Shown here: piece by piece, positions 8,659-18,560 of the stretch | How positions within the stretch are numbered: the first letter of the stretch is position 1 | Layout: each line of letters starts with the position of its first letter | NCBI RefSeq assembly: GCF_001881565.1 | Contig: NZ_MPDJ01000004.1 | Coordinates: 1-64,000 of the forward strand | Direction of reading: 5' to 3' | Source: Eisenbergiella tayi | GTDB taxonomy: Bacteria; Bacillota; Clostridia; Lachnospirales; Lachnospiraceae | DNA length: 64,000 nt | Translations under genes and position numbers: made by a program | The notes under the pieces: model-generated | Databases searched by the model: none | What the model saw: only the letters and a program-made list of their open reading frames with translations | What the model was told of the DNA's origin: nothing

Positions 8659-8714
8659 ATAAAAAACGCCATTTATGCTCTTGAAAGACACTTGAACATA
8701 AACAGCGTTTTTTT
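8659..8714 (-). terminator. Terminator of the rplU-rsfS operon
   Basis: A long inverted repeat (GCCATTTATGCTC on the plus strand facing GAACATAAACAGC) pairs completely only as minus-strand RNA, where the differences become G-U pairs. It ends in a T8 run and overlaps the rsfS stop. It may also end the convergent AraC gene. Confidence 0.8.
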
Positions 8715-9073
8715 TATTTGAATTCTTCCAAATCCACTCTTTTTCCGTCTCTCCAAATCCTTTCCAGATCATAGAAAAGACGGTTTTCCCTGTCGAAAAT
8801 ATGGACAATGATATCACCATAATCCATGAGAATCCAGTTAGCGGTATCATATCCTTCTATCTGTTTTTTGGCATAGCCGGCACGTCCCAGCTTCTCTTCC
8901 ACGTTATCGGTCAGCGCCTGGATCTGACTGCGGTTGCTTCCGCTGGCAATCAGAAAATAATCTGCCAGAACGGAAACCTCACTGATATCAATAATACTGA
9001 TATCCTCCGCTTTTTTGTCCTCAAGAGCGGAAATTGCCAGTCTGGTCATTTCTTTGGATCGGTTATCTGTCAT
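8714..9073 (-). CDS. rsfS: Ribosomal silencing factor RsfS
   Basis: A 119-residue protein starting at the ATG at 9073, which overlaps the upstream yqeK stop as ATGA and follows GGTGGAGA. The whole length matches the RsfS/Iojap fold: KAEDISIIDISEVSVLADYFLIASG, the conserved W of DTANWILMDYGDIIVHIF, and LERIWRDGKRVDL at the end. RsfS binds ribosomal protein L14 on the large subunit and blocks subunit joining when nutrients are short. It is the last gene of the rplU operon. Confidence 0.95.
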   Translation of the reverse strand: MTDNRSKEMTRLAISALEDKKAEDISIIDISEVSVLADYFLIASGSNRSQIQALTDNVEEKLGRAGYAKKQIEGYDTANWILMDYGDIIVHIFDRENRLFYDLERIWRDGKRVDLEEFK

Positions 9074-9687
9074 AGGATTTCTCCACCTTTCTGTTCGCAT
9101 TGGAGCGCTTTATAGTAATCATAGGTCTGTTGAGTTGACATGTCTATTTCCATTTTCGACGCATGAAGATAATCCAGAGTATCCTTCAGTATACGGAACA
9201 GACAATCATCCAGGCTGATAAAGGCCAGCTGCCGGACTTCCGGAAGTCCCGATGCCTGTCGGCGTCCCGGTTCTATATAGTCGGCGATATATATGATTTT
9301 GTCAAGTGTACTCATATTGGGCCGCCCAGTTGTATGATAGGTGATCGCATCCAGAATTGCTTTATCATTGACGCCGTATTTCTCCCGGGCAAGAAAGCTG
9401 CCTACCTTAGCATGGAGAAGGAACGGATTTTTTTGTTCTGCGGCATTTATGGGAATTCCATTTTTTTTACAGATGCTGATTCTCTTCTCATTGGTGTAAT
9501 TCTTGGCACAGTCATGGAGAAGTCCGGCGACCTGGGCCTGGTATACATCTTGTCCGTAACACATGGCAAGACTTGCAGCGGTATAAGCAACGCCCAGAGT
9601 ATGCTCGTATCTTTTTTCCTCCAAAGCCTTGGCCATTGCCTTACGCAGCGTCATGATTTCCTGAGTCTGTTTCGTATCTTTATTCAT
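9070..9687 (-). CDS. yqeK: HD-domain nucleotide phosphohydrolase YqeK
   Basis: A 205-residue HD-domain protein. Metal ligands are visible as H29 (YEHTLGV), H58-D59 (LLHDCAK) and D132 (IADYIEP). Its family includes symmetrical diadenosine tetraphosphate hydrolases, and the gene usually sits between nadD and rsfS as here. It overlaps nadD by 8 bases and rsfS by 4, consistent with coupled translation. Confidence 0.93.
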   Translation of the reverse strand: MNKDTKQTQEIMTLRKAMAKALEEKRYEHTLGVAYTAASLAMCYGQDVYQAQVAGLLHDCAKNYTNEKRISICKKNGIPINAAEQKNPFLLHAKVGSFLAREKYGVNDKAILDAITYHTTGRPNMSTLDKIIYIADYIEPGRRQASGLPEVRQLAFISLDDCLFRILKDTLDYLHASKMEIDMSTQQTYDYYKALQCEQKGGEIL

Positions 9688-10342
9688 GTCTGTTCTCCTG
9701 CTTTCCCGGACAGGCAGATTCCCGGTAAAGCTGATTTTCTTCGATATACTCCCTCAGCCTGTCATGGACCAGGTAACGTATGGAGCGGCCTTCCCTGACC
9801 CGCTGGCGGATATCAGAGGAAGAAATATCTATGTTTCCTATGGGCACCTGATGTATTCTTGCCTGAAAACGTTCTGCAAGCTGCCTCGATTTTGCTTCCA
9901 GTTCGCGAAGATCCCGCCCTTCTCTCACGGCAGCAAGAATCACAGCCTTTTGGAAAATGACATCAGGATCCTTCCAGTTCTCCATTTGAAAAAGACTGTC
10001 CGCACCCATAATGAAATAATAATCACAGTCCGGATTTTCCTGTTCCAGCTGTTCCAGGGTCTGACAGGTGTAGGTATAGCCGCCTCTGTCAATTTCCATG
10101 GAGGACAGGGAAAAATGAGGGTTGTCACTGATGGACAGGGCAGTCATATGAAGCCTGGTGGGACCGTCCAGAATCCCCCTGGGATCCTTCATATAAGAGC
10201 ATCCGCTGGGAATAAAAAGGATTTCATCCAGCGAAAACATGGAATATGCATTTTCTGCAAGAAGCAGATGGCCCATGTGGACAGGATTGAAGGTCCCGCC
10301 CATAATTCCTACTTTTTTACGCCTGCCCATAACTGTATCCAT
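9680..10342 (-). CDS. nadD: Nicotinate-nucleotide adenylyltransferase NadD
   Basis: I start at the ATG at 10342, which follows GGAGGGATTCTTC; the ATG at 10375 gives an unlikely extension. The product (220 residues) opens with the nucleotidyltransferase signature GIMGGTFNPVHMGHLLLAE and has the C-terminal SSSDIRQRV motif. It converts nicotinate mononucleotide and ATP to deamido-NAD. It follows yhbY and precedes yqeK in the conserved Clostridial order. Confidence 0.96.
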   Translation of the reverse strand: MDTVMGRRKKVGIMGGTFNPVHMGHLLLAENAYSMFSLDEILFIPSGCSYMKDPRGILDGPTRLHMTALSISDNPHFSLSSMEIDRGGYTYTCQTLEQLEQENPDCDYYFIMGADSLFQMENWKDPDVIFQKAVILAAVREGRDLRELEAKSRQLAERFQARIHQVPIGNIDISSSDIRQRVREGRSIRYLVHDRLREYIEENQLYRESACPGKQENRHE

Positions 10343-10371
10343 GAAGAATCCCTCCGCCGCCGGCTTCCGCA

Positions 10372-10662
10372 TCACTTGGGAAGTTCGATTTTTTTATGAT
10401 CCTTGCTTTCTTTATAAAGAACTATTTTTTTGCCGATCACCTGTACCACCTGTGATTTCGTCCGCTCTGCAATCATCTGGGCCATTTCGCCCGGATCATC
10501 AAAGCAGTTTTTCAGCACTGCGATTTTAATCAGTTCCTTTGTGTTAAAGGCTTCGGAGATCGCTTCCGTGACTTCCGGCGTAAGGCTTCCCTTTCCAATC
10601 TGGAAAATGGGATCCAGGCTGCTGGCAAGGCTTTTGAGATAAGCTCTCTGTTTGCTTGTCAT
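10372..10662 (-). CDS. yhbY: YhbY-family CRM-domain RNA-binding protein
   Basis: A 96-residue single-domain protein with the CRM signature: LTSKQRAYLKSLA-like start, FQIGKGSLTPEVTEAI and a KIAVLKNC segment. YhbY associates with pre-50S ribosomal particles. SD GGGAGGAAATACGA precedes the ATG. Position between obgE and nadD is conserved in Firmicutes. Confidence 0.93.
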   Translation of the reverse strand: MTSKQRAYLKSLASSLDPIFQIGKGSLTPEVTEAISEAFNTKELIKIAVLKNCFDDPGEMAQMIAERTKSQVVQVIGKKIVLYKESKDHKKIELPK

Positions 10663-10685
10663 TCGTATTTCCTCCCGTATTCGGT

Positions 10686-12014
<1,329 letters not shown>

Positions 12015-12026
12015 TTATAATGGAAA

Positions 12027-12055
12027 GGGCTTCAAACAAAAAATGTTTGAAGCCC
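12027..12055 (-). other. Strong hairpin between rpmA and obgE
   Basis: Perfect 12-base arms (GGGCTTCAAACA at 12027-12038, TGTTTGAAGCCC at 12044-12055) around a 5-base loop. The minus-strand downstream sequence (TTTCCATTATAAATTT) is only a weak U tract, so this is better read as a partial terminator or an mRNA stabiliser that keeps ribosomal-protein message high relative to obgE. Confidence 0.6.
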
Positions 12056-12068
12056 GGCAGATACGTAC

Positions 12069-12353
12069 TTATTTTTCTACAGGATAAACGGAAGCCTGCT
12101 TTTTGTCTCTTCCTTTTCTTTCGAATCTCAGTACACCGTCTACTAATGCGAATAAAGTATCATCGCCGCCGCGTCCTACATTAATGCCGGGATGAATCTT
12201 TGTTCCACGCTGTCTGTAAAGGATGTTTCCAGCTTTTACAAACTGTCCGTCAGCTCTCTTGGCGCCTAATCTCTTGGACTCGGAATCTCTGCCGTTCTTT
12301 GTGGAACCAACTCCCTTTTTATGAGCAAAAAACTGAAGGTTCATTTTTAACAT
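12069..12353 (-). CDS. rpmA: 50S ribosomal protein L27 with Prp-cleavable N-terminus
   Basis: A 94-residue L27. The first nine residues (MLKMNLQFF) before [15 protein letters not shown] are the Firmicutes-specific extension that the protease Prp removes after Phe9; without cleavage L27 would block the peptidyl-transferase centre. prp lies immediately upstream. The remainder is canonical ([19 protein letters not shown]). Confidence 0.97.
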   Translation of the reverse strand: MLKMNLQFFAHKKGVGSTKNGRDSESKRLGAKRADGQFVKAGNILYRQRGTKIHPGINVGRGGDDTLFALVDGVLRFERKGRDKKQASVYPVEK

Positions 12354-12358
12354 TGTAT

Positions 12359-12688
12359 CTACACCTCCTCGAATTGAAGTTTCAGGTATTTACTACCGTA
12401 TTGTTCTTTCACTTCCCGTAAGCCAAGCAGCAGGGAATCCATAAGGAGTGTGGTCTTCTCATTAACAGGATTGGCAAATCTGACATCAATTAAACCCTCC
12501 TCTTCATTGGTAATTACAGACATCTTCTCCCCGGCAAACTGCTCAATGGAATTGATGGCATTAATTACAAGGACGGAAATGGATGCACAGACAATATCAT
12601 TGCCTGCCTGAGCAAAACCGCTGTGGCCGATACAGGTAAAACCCGTATAAGCACCTGTGCTTGTCTTCCTGACTAATATCTTCGTCAT
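12359..12688 (-). CDS. prp: Ribosomal-processing cysteine protease Prp
   Basis: A 109-residue protein between rplU and rpmA. The Prp catalytic pair is visible as H22 (IGHSGFA) and C34 ([12 protein letters not shown]), twelve residues apart as in the family. It removes the L27 N-terminal extension encoded by the next gene. The 5-base gap to rpmA and the 9-base gap to rplU fit one transcript. Confidence 0.95.
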   Translation of the reverse strand: MTKILVRKTSTGAYTGFTCIGHSGFAQAGNDIVCASISVLVINAINSIEQFAGEKMSVITNEEEGLIDVRFANPVNEKTTLLMDSLLLGLREVKEQYGSKYLKLQFEEV

Positions 12689-12697
12689 ACTTTCTGA

Positions 12698-13003
12698 TTA
12701 AGCGTTGATCTTTTCAATCTTAACCTGTGTGTAAGGCTGTCTGTGACCATTTTTCTTATGATAACCGGATTTTCTCTTATACTTGTAAACGATGACTTTC
12801 TTTCTCTTGCCTTCGCCTACTACAGTAGCGGAAACGGTAGCGGAAGCAACATCTGCGCCTGCTTTAAGGCCATTGTCACTCACTGCGATTACCTGGTCAA
12901 ATGTAACAGTATCTCCTTCTGCTGCGTTCAGTTTTTCAACCTTAAGAACATCGCCTTCGGAAACTTTATACTGCTTTCCACCTGTTGCAATAATTGCGTA
13001 CAT
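12698..13003 (-). CDS. rplU: 50S ribosomal protein L21
   Basis: A 101-residue L21, canonical from [18 protein letters not shown] to the C-terminal [39 protein letters not shown] precedes the start. It is the first gene of the eight-gene operon and is preceded by a structured leader. Confidence 0.98.
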   Translation of the reverse strand: MYAIIATGGKQYKVSEGDVLKVEKLNAAEGDTVTFDQVIAVSDNGLKAGADVASATVSATVVGEGKRKKVIVYKYKRKSGYHKKNGHRQPYTQVKIEKINA

Positions 13004-13007
13004 AGGG

Positions 13008-13082
13008 CACCTCCTATTTCAAAAACTCGCTAACTGTGGTGATGTCCCAAAGGACATACTTTTACCTCGTTATGCGGCATAC
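13008..13082 (-). promoter_or_regulatory. L21 leader RNA (autoregulatory mRNA leader)
   Basis: The transcript between the promoter and rplU contains a hairpin (GTCCTTTGGGAC on the minus strand) followed by CACCACAGTTAGCGAG, which I recognise as the core of the Firmicutes L21 leader family. Such leaders are thought to bind L21 and regulate the operon. The match is by eye. Confidence 0.7.
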
Positions 13083-13088
13083 TCATAT

Positions 13089-13117
13089 ATAATAGCATCG
13101 GTGAGGACAGGTGTCAA
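13089..13117 (-). promoter_or_regulatory. rplU operon promoter
   Basis: Minus-strand TTGACA (13117-13112), a 17-base spacer and TATTAT (13094-13089): close to consensus, as expected for a ribosomal protein operon. Confidence 0.9.
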
Positions 13118-13143
13118 CCAGAAAAACAATAATTTTCCATCTT

Positions 13144-16100
13144 TTAATAGGCTTTTATGATGCGGCCGGTATGGCTGGCTGAACACTTCTTCAGATCCGA
13201 AACCGTTCCCTGTACCACCAGCCTGCCGCCCCTGTCTCCGCCCTCCGGCCCCAGATCTATCACCCAGTCCGCGTTGCGGATCATATCCGGATTATGCTCC
13301 ACGACTATTACCGTGTTTCCGTTGGAAATAATTTTATCCAACAGAATAAGAAGATTTCTGATATCACTGAAATGCAGCCCTGCCGTGGGCTCATCCAAAA
13401 GATACAGTATATTTCCGCCGGAATTCTGCTGCAGCTGCGCGGCGAGCTTAATCCGCTGTGCTTCTCCTCCGGAAAGAGTGAGCGAGCTTTGCCCAAGAGT
13501 GAGATAACCCAGGCCGATTTCATTTAAAAGCTGCAGAGTCTCACTGAGTTTTTTATTATCATCAAAAAAGACAGCCGCTTCACGGATACTCATATCCAGT
13601 ACCTGCGCAATATTTTTCCCTTTATAATGAACCTGAAGAGTATTTTCATTGAATTTCCGGCCTTTGCATAAATGGCATTGCGTTTTTGCCGAAAGCATAA
13701 AGGCGGCATCGAGAGTTTTGTAACCCTGTCCCCGGCAGACAGGACACTGTCCGTCTTTGCTGTTATAGCTGAATCTGCCCGGGGAATAGCCCATGCGCAA
13801 GGCTGTCGGCGTCCTGGAAAAAAGGATTCGTATTTCGTCCATTAGTCCTGTGTAGGTGGCCGGTGTGGATTGAGAAGAACGGCCAATAGGTTTTTGGGTG
13901 ATGTGCACTATACGGCAGATATCCTCTGCTCCTGTTATTGTATCATACTTTTTATTCGCTGCTGCTTTTTTTTCGGCACAGGCCCGGACAGCGGGAAGGA
14001 TTCCGTAATTTACCAGGGTGCTTTTTCCGGATCCGCTGACACCGGTGATACAGGTCATGGCATTTACCGGAAACTGAATGCTGATATTTTTAAGGTTATT
14101 TCCGTGAATTCCGGTAATGGCAATCATTCTGCTGTTTCCGGCTTCTGCAGGGTGCTCCCGCTTAATCTCTTTTCTTCCGGACAGATACAGGCCGGTTTCA
14201 CTGTCTTTGTTTTCTGCTATTTCCGATGGAGTCCCCTGAGCAATTACATATCCCCCTGTCTGGCCAGCCTCCTTTCCGATATCAATCACATTGTCTGCAG
14301 CCCTGATAACGGCGGGGGAATGCTCCACTATGAGGACCGTGTTATGCAGGTTCTTCAGTTTATTTATGATCTGCATCAGCTTGTCATAATCTTTGGGATG
14401 CAGTCCCGCCGTAGGTTCATCCAGAATATAAAGAATGTTGGACAGCCCGCTCCCAAGCTGCCCCACCAGCTGCAGCCGCTGCCATTCGCCGCCGGAAAGA
14501 GTCGGAACCGGCCGATCAAGCGACAGATAACCAAGCCCAATACGAATATAATCGGATAATTTCATATATATTTCCTGTAAAACAGGCTGCACAGAAGCCG
14601 CTTGTGCGGGATTCAGAACCTCCGGAAGACCGGAAATCCATTGCAGCAGTTCTTCTATATTCATGCGGATTGCTTCTGGGAAACGTACATCTGCGACGGT
14701 AACCAGACGGCTTTCCAGCTTCAGCCTTTCTCCCTTGCAGCAATCACAGGGCTTTTCATGAAGAAACGGTTCCAACATGGCATTTTGTTTTTCTGTCCCT
14801 CCCGACTGCAGAAGCCTTTTGAGAATGTTATATGCGCCTTCTGCCGGACGGGTAATAGTTCCGGCACGGCCATTTTTATTTTTATAGGAAAAAGATACTT
14901 CTCTTCCTGCACTCCCATAGATCGCCTGTGTCCGGAAGTCTTCCGGCAGCTCCTTCCATGCTCTTTCCAAATTGATTCCCATATCATCTGCCAGGGCAAG
15001 AATCTCTCCCCGCATCCAGTTTGCGTTGGGCGATGTTTTAAATCTGCGCAGACTTCCCCAGAAGGGAGAAGCCCCGTCCAACAGGGATTTATCCGGATCA
15101 CTCACAATTAATCCGGGATCAATATCCATAATACGTCCAAGTCCGCTGCATACCGGACACATGCTTTCCGGATTATTGAAGCTGAAATCGGTCGCAGTCA
15201 GTTCGAATAGAACATAATCACAGTGACAGCATATCTCGGTGGTCTGGAGCAGGAAAGGTTCTTCACCGTCCAGCTGCACTTCAATAGCTCCTTTCCCTGT
15301 TTCCAAAGCCTTCCTGACGGCGGTATCAAAGGTACGAAGATATTCCTCATAACCAGTATCCATCGTATCGGCAGAAAGGAATGTCCTGACTTTTTTTTCG
15401 TCATGAAAAGGCCTTATTTTCATGACTGTGCCGTCCTTACAGTTTTTCAGAGATTCCACGATTTCTCCAGCATTCATTTTTTTAATAACCCGGCCGCATT
15501 CCGGGCAATGCCGTACGCCTATATTTGCAAATAAAGTGCGCAGCAGAGTATAAAGATCTGTAGCGGTTCCCACCGTAGAACGGGGATTCCGGTTTATCCG
15601 GTTCTGAGAGATGGCTATGGCAGGCGGCAAACCGGATATTTGATCGAAATCAGGCTTTTCCGGAAGGGATAACTGAGAACGTTCCGCAAGAGACATATTT
15701 GCGAGGAATCTCTGCTGGCTTTCCGCATAAATGGTATCAAAAGCCAGGCTTGATTTCCCGCTGCCGCTGACACCCGTAACTACGGTGACCTTTCCATAAG
15801 GAATCATCACATCAATATTTTTCAGATTATTCTGTCTCGCACCTTTCACAACGATTCCCTGGTCGGATAAAAGCGGCATGTCCTGCAAGGATGCAAAGAA
15901 AGAAGCAATACGAGAACCGCTTTCCGGCATCGCTTTTCTATATCTGAACAGAAGCTCTGCGGGGTTTTTCTGCAGCAAAGGCTCCTGTGCCGCTGAAAAA
16001 CCCCGGTCATCCAGCCATTGAGGCCAATGTTCCAGCCACTGGGGCAGACGGTACCGGGGAATAAAATCTCTTTCCGGCAGGTAGGGGCAAATACCTAAAA

Positions 16101-16797
16101 GAGGAGTACTGTCATAGCAATCCAGAAGGGATACCTGTATCCGGTTTGTTCTTTTATCTATATTTATTATTCTTGCTGTTGTCATGGCAATAGGATTAGG
16201 TCTGACAGGAGAACGAGAAGCAAAGACACCTGTTTTCGGAGCATTTTCATAAGGCGGGTCACATTCCAGAGTATTTCGGAAGCATTCTTTTTCAAATTTA
16301 TGAAACCACCATATGACACGGATATGGGAAAAGCCCCGGAGAGCGTCGCTCCAGGTTTCAAAATTTTCCGGTATTTCGAGGAAACAGCTGCTCTGCTGTT
16401 TCCGTATCGTTCCCAGCCGGGTTAAGCTATCCTTGCATAAGGATGGAAAACTTTGGAATGGCCGGGAAGGGGCCATGGCATTCTTAACCCGATCCTCATT
16501 GGGAAAATAAGGTTTAATATCATAAAGAAGATTTCGTGTTACCTCCATTCCGCTTAAGCTTCCAATTATCAGCTTCCCTTCCTTTTCCCGGACTTCTTCA
16601 AGTTTGACGACTCTTTGTGAAAGATTCGTATTTAATATATTAGGCTGTGTTTCACTCCTGTATAAAAGGATGATGTGGCTGAACAGCGAGATATATTTCA
16701 GGCCTTTGCATAAGTTTCCGTTTACTTCCGCAGTTATTCTGCCATTCTCTTCATAAATAAGGCCTATTGGTGTGATCTTAAATAAATTTCCTGTCAT
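13144..16797 (-). CDS. Tandem TrmO/TsaA-like domains fused to a UvrA-like double ABC ATPase
   Basis: A 1217-residue fusion. Residues 5-100 look like a degenerate TsaA/TrmO fold: it has the opening ITPIGLIY and the ending LLYDIKPYFP but lacks the RxPxRPNPIG centre. Residues 125-245 are a second copy with that centre (GVFASRSPVRPNPIAMTTAR). From about 305 the protein is UvrA-like: Walker A GVSGSGKSSLA (342 onward), Cys pairs for zinc (HCPECG, CCHCD, CPVCSG), LSGGEWQR and DEPTAGLHP, then a second ATPase half with GVSGSGKSTL, CPVCRG, LSGGEAQR and DEPTAGLH. It is longer than UvrA (~940), mainly because of the N-terminal fusion. TrmO methylates t6A37 of tRNA; short UvrA paralogues act in repair or antibiotic resistance. 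A MerR gene and a MerR-type promoter sit just upstream, suggesting drug- or damage-induced expression. The combined function is unknown. Confidence 0.9.
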   Translation of the reverse strand: MTGNLFKITPIGLIYEENGRITAEVNGNLCKGLKYISLFSHIILLYRSETQPNILNTNLSQRVVKLEEVREKEGKLIIGSLSGMEVTRNLLYDIKPYFPNEDRVKNAMAPSRPFQSFPSLCKDSLTRLGTIRKQQSSCFLEIPENFETWSDALRGFSHIRVIWWFHKFEKECFRNTLECDPPYENAPKTGVFASRSPVRPNPIAMTTARIINIDKRTNRIQVSLLDCYDSTPLLGICPYLPERDFIPRYRLPQWLEHWPQWLDDRGFSAAQEPLLQKNPAELLFRYRKAMPESGSRIASFFASLQDMPLLSDQGIVVKGARQNNLKNIDVMIPYGKVTVVTGVSGSGKSSLAFDTIYAESQQRFLANMSLAERSQLSLPEKPDFDQISGLPPAIAISQNRINRNPRSTVGTATDLYTLLRTLFANIGVRHCPECGRVIKKMNAGEIVESLKNCKDGTVMKIRPFHDEKKVRTFLSADTMDTGYEEYLRTFDTAVRKALETGKGAIEVQLDGEEPFLLQTTEICCHCDYVLFELTATDFSFNNPESMCPVCSGLGRIMDIDPGLIVSDPDKSLLDGASPFWGSLRRFKTSPNANWMRGEILALADDMGINLERAWKELPEDFRTQAIYGSAGREVSFSYKNKNGRAGTITRPAEGAYNILKRLLQSGGTEKQNAMLEPFLHEKPCDCCKGERLKLESRLVTVADVRFPEAIRMNIEELLQWISGLPEVLNPAQAASVQPVLQEIYMKLSDYIRIGLGYLSLDRPVPTLSGGEWQRLQLVGQLGSGLSNILYILDEPTAGLHPKDYDKLMQIINKLKNLHNTVLIVEHSPAVIRAADNVIDIGKEAGQTGGYVIAQGTPSEIAENKDSETGLYLSGRKEIKREHPAEAGNSRMIAITGIHGNNLKNISIQFPVNAMTCITGVSGSGKSTLVNYGILPAVRACAEKKAAANKKYDTITGAEDICRIVHITQKPIGRSSQSTPATYTGLMDEIRILFSRTPTALRMGYSPGRFSYNSKDGQCPVCRGQGYKTLDAAFMLSAKTQCHLCKGRKFNENTLQVHYKGKNIAQVLDMSIREAAVFFDDNKKLSETLQLLNEIGLGYLTLGQSSLTLSGGEAQRIKLAAQLQQNSGGNILYLLDEPTAGLHFSDIRNLLILLDKIISNGNTVIVVEHNPDMIRNADWVIDLGPEGGDRGGRLVVQGTVSDLKKCSASHTGRIIKAY

Positions 16798-16835
16798 AGC
16801 AGTCTTCTCCTTTTCGTATCAGGGCATCTGATTTG

Positions 16836-16866
16836 AGGATAAACCCTGACAGTGTGTCAGGGTCAA
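16836..16866 (-). promoter_or_regulatory. MerR-type promoter with 19-bp spacer and operator dyad
   Basis: Minus strand: -35 TTGACC (16866-16861), a 19-base spacer, -10 TATCCT (16841-16836). Filling the spacer is a perfect dyad with 9-base arms ACCCTGACA and TGTCAGGGT (16843-16863). Over-long spacers spanned by a dyad are the signature of MerR-family activation by DNA twisting. The target is the TsaA-UvrA fusion, whose start is 39 bases downstream of the -10. Confidence 0.9.
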
Positions 16867-16867
16867 G

Positions 16868-16897
16868 AAAAAACGGCTGATTTTTTTATCAGCCGTT
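16868..16897 (-). terminator. Terminator of the MerR regulator gene
   Basis: Ten-base stem AACGGCTGAT/ATCAGCCGTT, followed on the minus strand by T6, overlapping the regulator stop. It insulates the regulator from the inducible promoter that follows. Confidence 0.82.
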
Positions 16898-17719
16898 TCG
16901 CAGTTTAACCGGTATTTGAATTTCTGTGAGATAATCCTCTTCCTTTTCTTCATTCTCGGGATCCCGATGGCATATCTGCCTGCTTGCCCCATACCACTGA
17001 TACTGAGGATTCTCCTCAAGCCAGCCGAGAAAGGCCTGATAGGCCTTGTCAAGATTTACATAACTTCCCCGGACCATCATACAAGCCATGGTTTCGGCAC
17101 CGTCCACTATCCTGTACCGGAAAGGGCCTGAAGCCGTTCGTTCTTCTTTAACCAAAAGGCAGACCTCCGCGTCCACCCCGGAATCACTCTCTTTGTTCTC
17201 ATGAAAAATAGTAATATTATTATCATTCTGCCTGGATATTTCTATATGATTCTCTTTTATAAAACAATATAACTCATTCCAAAGTTCCTTTTCACAGGAA
17301 TAATCAGGTATCCTCTTCCTGTAAGAGATCACATGCCGGGAAGGTACTTCGCGGATGATAATCCTGTAATGCAGATCCAACTGCTTTTTATTGATGCTTT
17401 CTATTGCCGAACGTAAATTCTGAATCTGCTGCTGTTCTTTTATAATATGATTTTGTTTTTCCTGTATTTTCCGGTTGAGTTCTTCCCTTAATGTTTCATC
17501 CGACCAATATCTGAGAGCCTTCCTGATTTCGGCTATCTGGAAATTCATATCCCGCAGCATAACGATTTTCTGCAGGGCGGCAACCTGGGAAACCGAATAA
17601 AGACGATACCCGGTAAATTTATCTGTCTGAACAGGCTTCAGCAGTCCGATATCATCATAATAATGAAGCATGCGCACAGATACTCTTGTCAGCCTGGAAA
17701 ATTCTCCTATTTTAAGCAT
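16889..17719 (-). CDS. MerR-family regulator with GyrI-like effector domain
   Basis: A 276-residue protein. The N-terminal MerR winged helix (1-70) begins MLKIGEFSRLTRVSVRMLHYYDDIGLL; a coiled dimerisation helix spans about 75-112; the C-terminal half (IIIREVPSRHVISYRKRIPDY onward) resembles the drug-binding GyrI-like domain of BmrR-type multidrug regulators. Start follows AGGAGGTGCCTT. It lies directly upstream of a MerR-type promoter driving the TsaA-UvrA fusion, so it is probably a ligand-triggered activator of that gene. The ligand cannot be told from sequence. Confidence 0.92.
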   Translation of the reverse strand: MLKIGEFSRLTRVSVRMLHYYDDIGLLKPVQTDKFTGYRLYSVSQVAALQKIVMLRDMNFQIAEIRKALRYWSDETLREELNRKIQEKQNHIIKEQQQIQNLRSAIESINKKQLDLHYRIIIREVPSRHVISYRKRIPDYSCEKELWNELYCFIKENHIEISRQNDNNITIFHENKESDSGVDAEVCLLVKEERTASGPFRYRIVDGAETMACMMVRGSYVNLDKAYQAFLGWLEENPQYQWYGASRQICHRDPENEEKEEDYLTEIQIPVKLRNG

Positions 17720-17743
17720 AAGGCACCTCCTGATCCTGACTCC

Positions 17744-17772
17744 ATTATATATTCCATATTTTTATACTTCAA
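17744..17772 (-). promoter_or_regulatory. Promoter of the MerR regulator gene
   Basis: Minus-strand TTGAAG (17772-17767), 17-base spacer, TATAAT (17749-17744). No dyad in the spacer, so this looks constitutive. Confidence 0.75.
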
Positions 17773-17796
17773 GCAAAAAGGAGGCCGTGCTCTGTA

Positions 17797-18417
17797 TTAA
17801 TTAAAATGATAAATGGTTACCGTATCTGCGATGAAAATATTCCCTTCCCACATGCCTGTCATATATGTACTGCGGGATACTTCCAAATCAGCTTTTGTTC
17901 CCGGAGTGCTGGATGAGGTAATCCCTCCGTCTGAGGAAGAGGTGACGGTAAAGACAGTCCGCTCTGTAAAGCTGACGTCCACCAAGGTATTTTTTTCCTT
18001 GGAAGAATAGGCAATCATTCCTCCGTCCTCCTGTTGTTCATTAAATATCTGGTATACCGTAAAGCCATAGCTGCCTACGGATTGGATGGATCCGTTGAGT
18101 TCCTGAGTCCCGGAAGCAGCCGGTATATTTGTCTCTTTTTGTGGAGGATTTTCAGATTCCTGAATCATTTCTTCGGACGGCTCCGTCTCTGAAGCCTCCG
18201 TTGTTCCCGGTTCTTTTCCGGTTTCCGGGCTTCCCGCCTGACTGCTTTCCTGATCTGCCGGCAATGTTTCTTCAGGAATCCTTACAAACATATCCTGTGA
18301 ATTCCCGCAGCCTCCCAGACATGCGGCTGCAAGAAGCAAAATCCCCAAAAGTACGGCAGTCAGGTTTTTCCGGCTCCCCCATATGCCTGCATTTCTTACG
18401 TACCTGCCAATTTCCAT
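17797..18417 (-). CDS. Putative lipoprotein with Pro/Glu/Ser/Thr-rich stalk
   Basis: A 206-residue secreted protein. A basic N-terminus and hydrophobic segment (20-33) end in the lipobox CLGGC with Cys37 as the lipidation site. Residues about 48-102 are Glu/Pro/Ser/Thr-rich and probably a flexible wall-spanning stalk. The last ~100 residues (GSIQSVGSYGFTVYQIF to FIADTVTIYHFN) look like a small beta domain that I do not recognise. SD AAAGGAATGGAAAA. Function unknown. Confidence 0.82.
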   Translation of the reverse strand: MEIGRYVRNAGIWGSRKNLTAVLLGILLLAAACLGGCGNSQDMFVRIPEETLPADQESSQAGSPETGKEPGTTEASETEPSEEMIQESENPPQKETNIPAASGTQELNGSIQSVGSYGFTVYQIFNEQQEDGGMIAYSSKEKNTLVDVSFTERTVFTVTSSSDGGITSSSTPGTKADLEVSRSTYMTGMWEGNIFIADTVTIYHFN

Positions 18418-18454
18418 TTTTCCATTCCTTTCTCTTCCGTTTTCATTTACGGTG

Positions 18455-18512
18455 AAAAAGTCTGCTGCCCTTCAGCATTTTTCACGCTCATAAAAAGGAT
18501 AGCAGACTTTTC
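18455..18512 (-). terminator. Terminator downstream of the HAD phosphatase gene
   Basis: Outer arms AAAAGTCTGCT and AGCAGACTTTT pair across a loop with internal structure; the minus strand continues into a T run. Confidence 0.7.
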
Positions 18513-18560
18513 TCTAAGATGACTCTAAAGAAAGGATTCTATTAAATAGTTGTATAGTTC

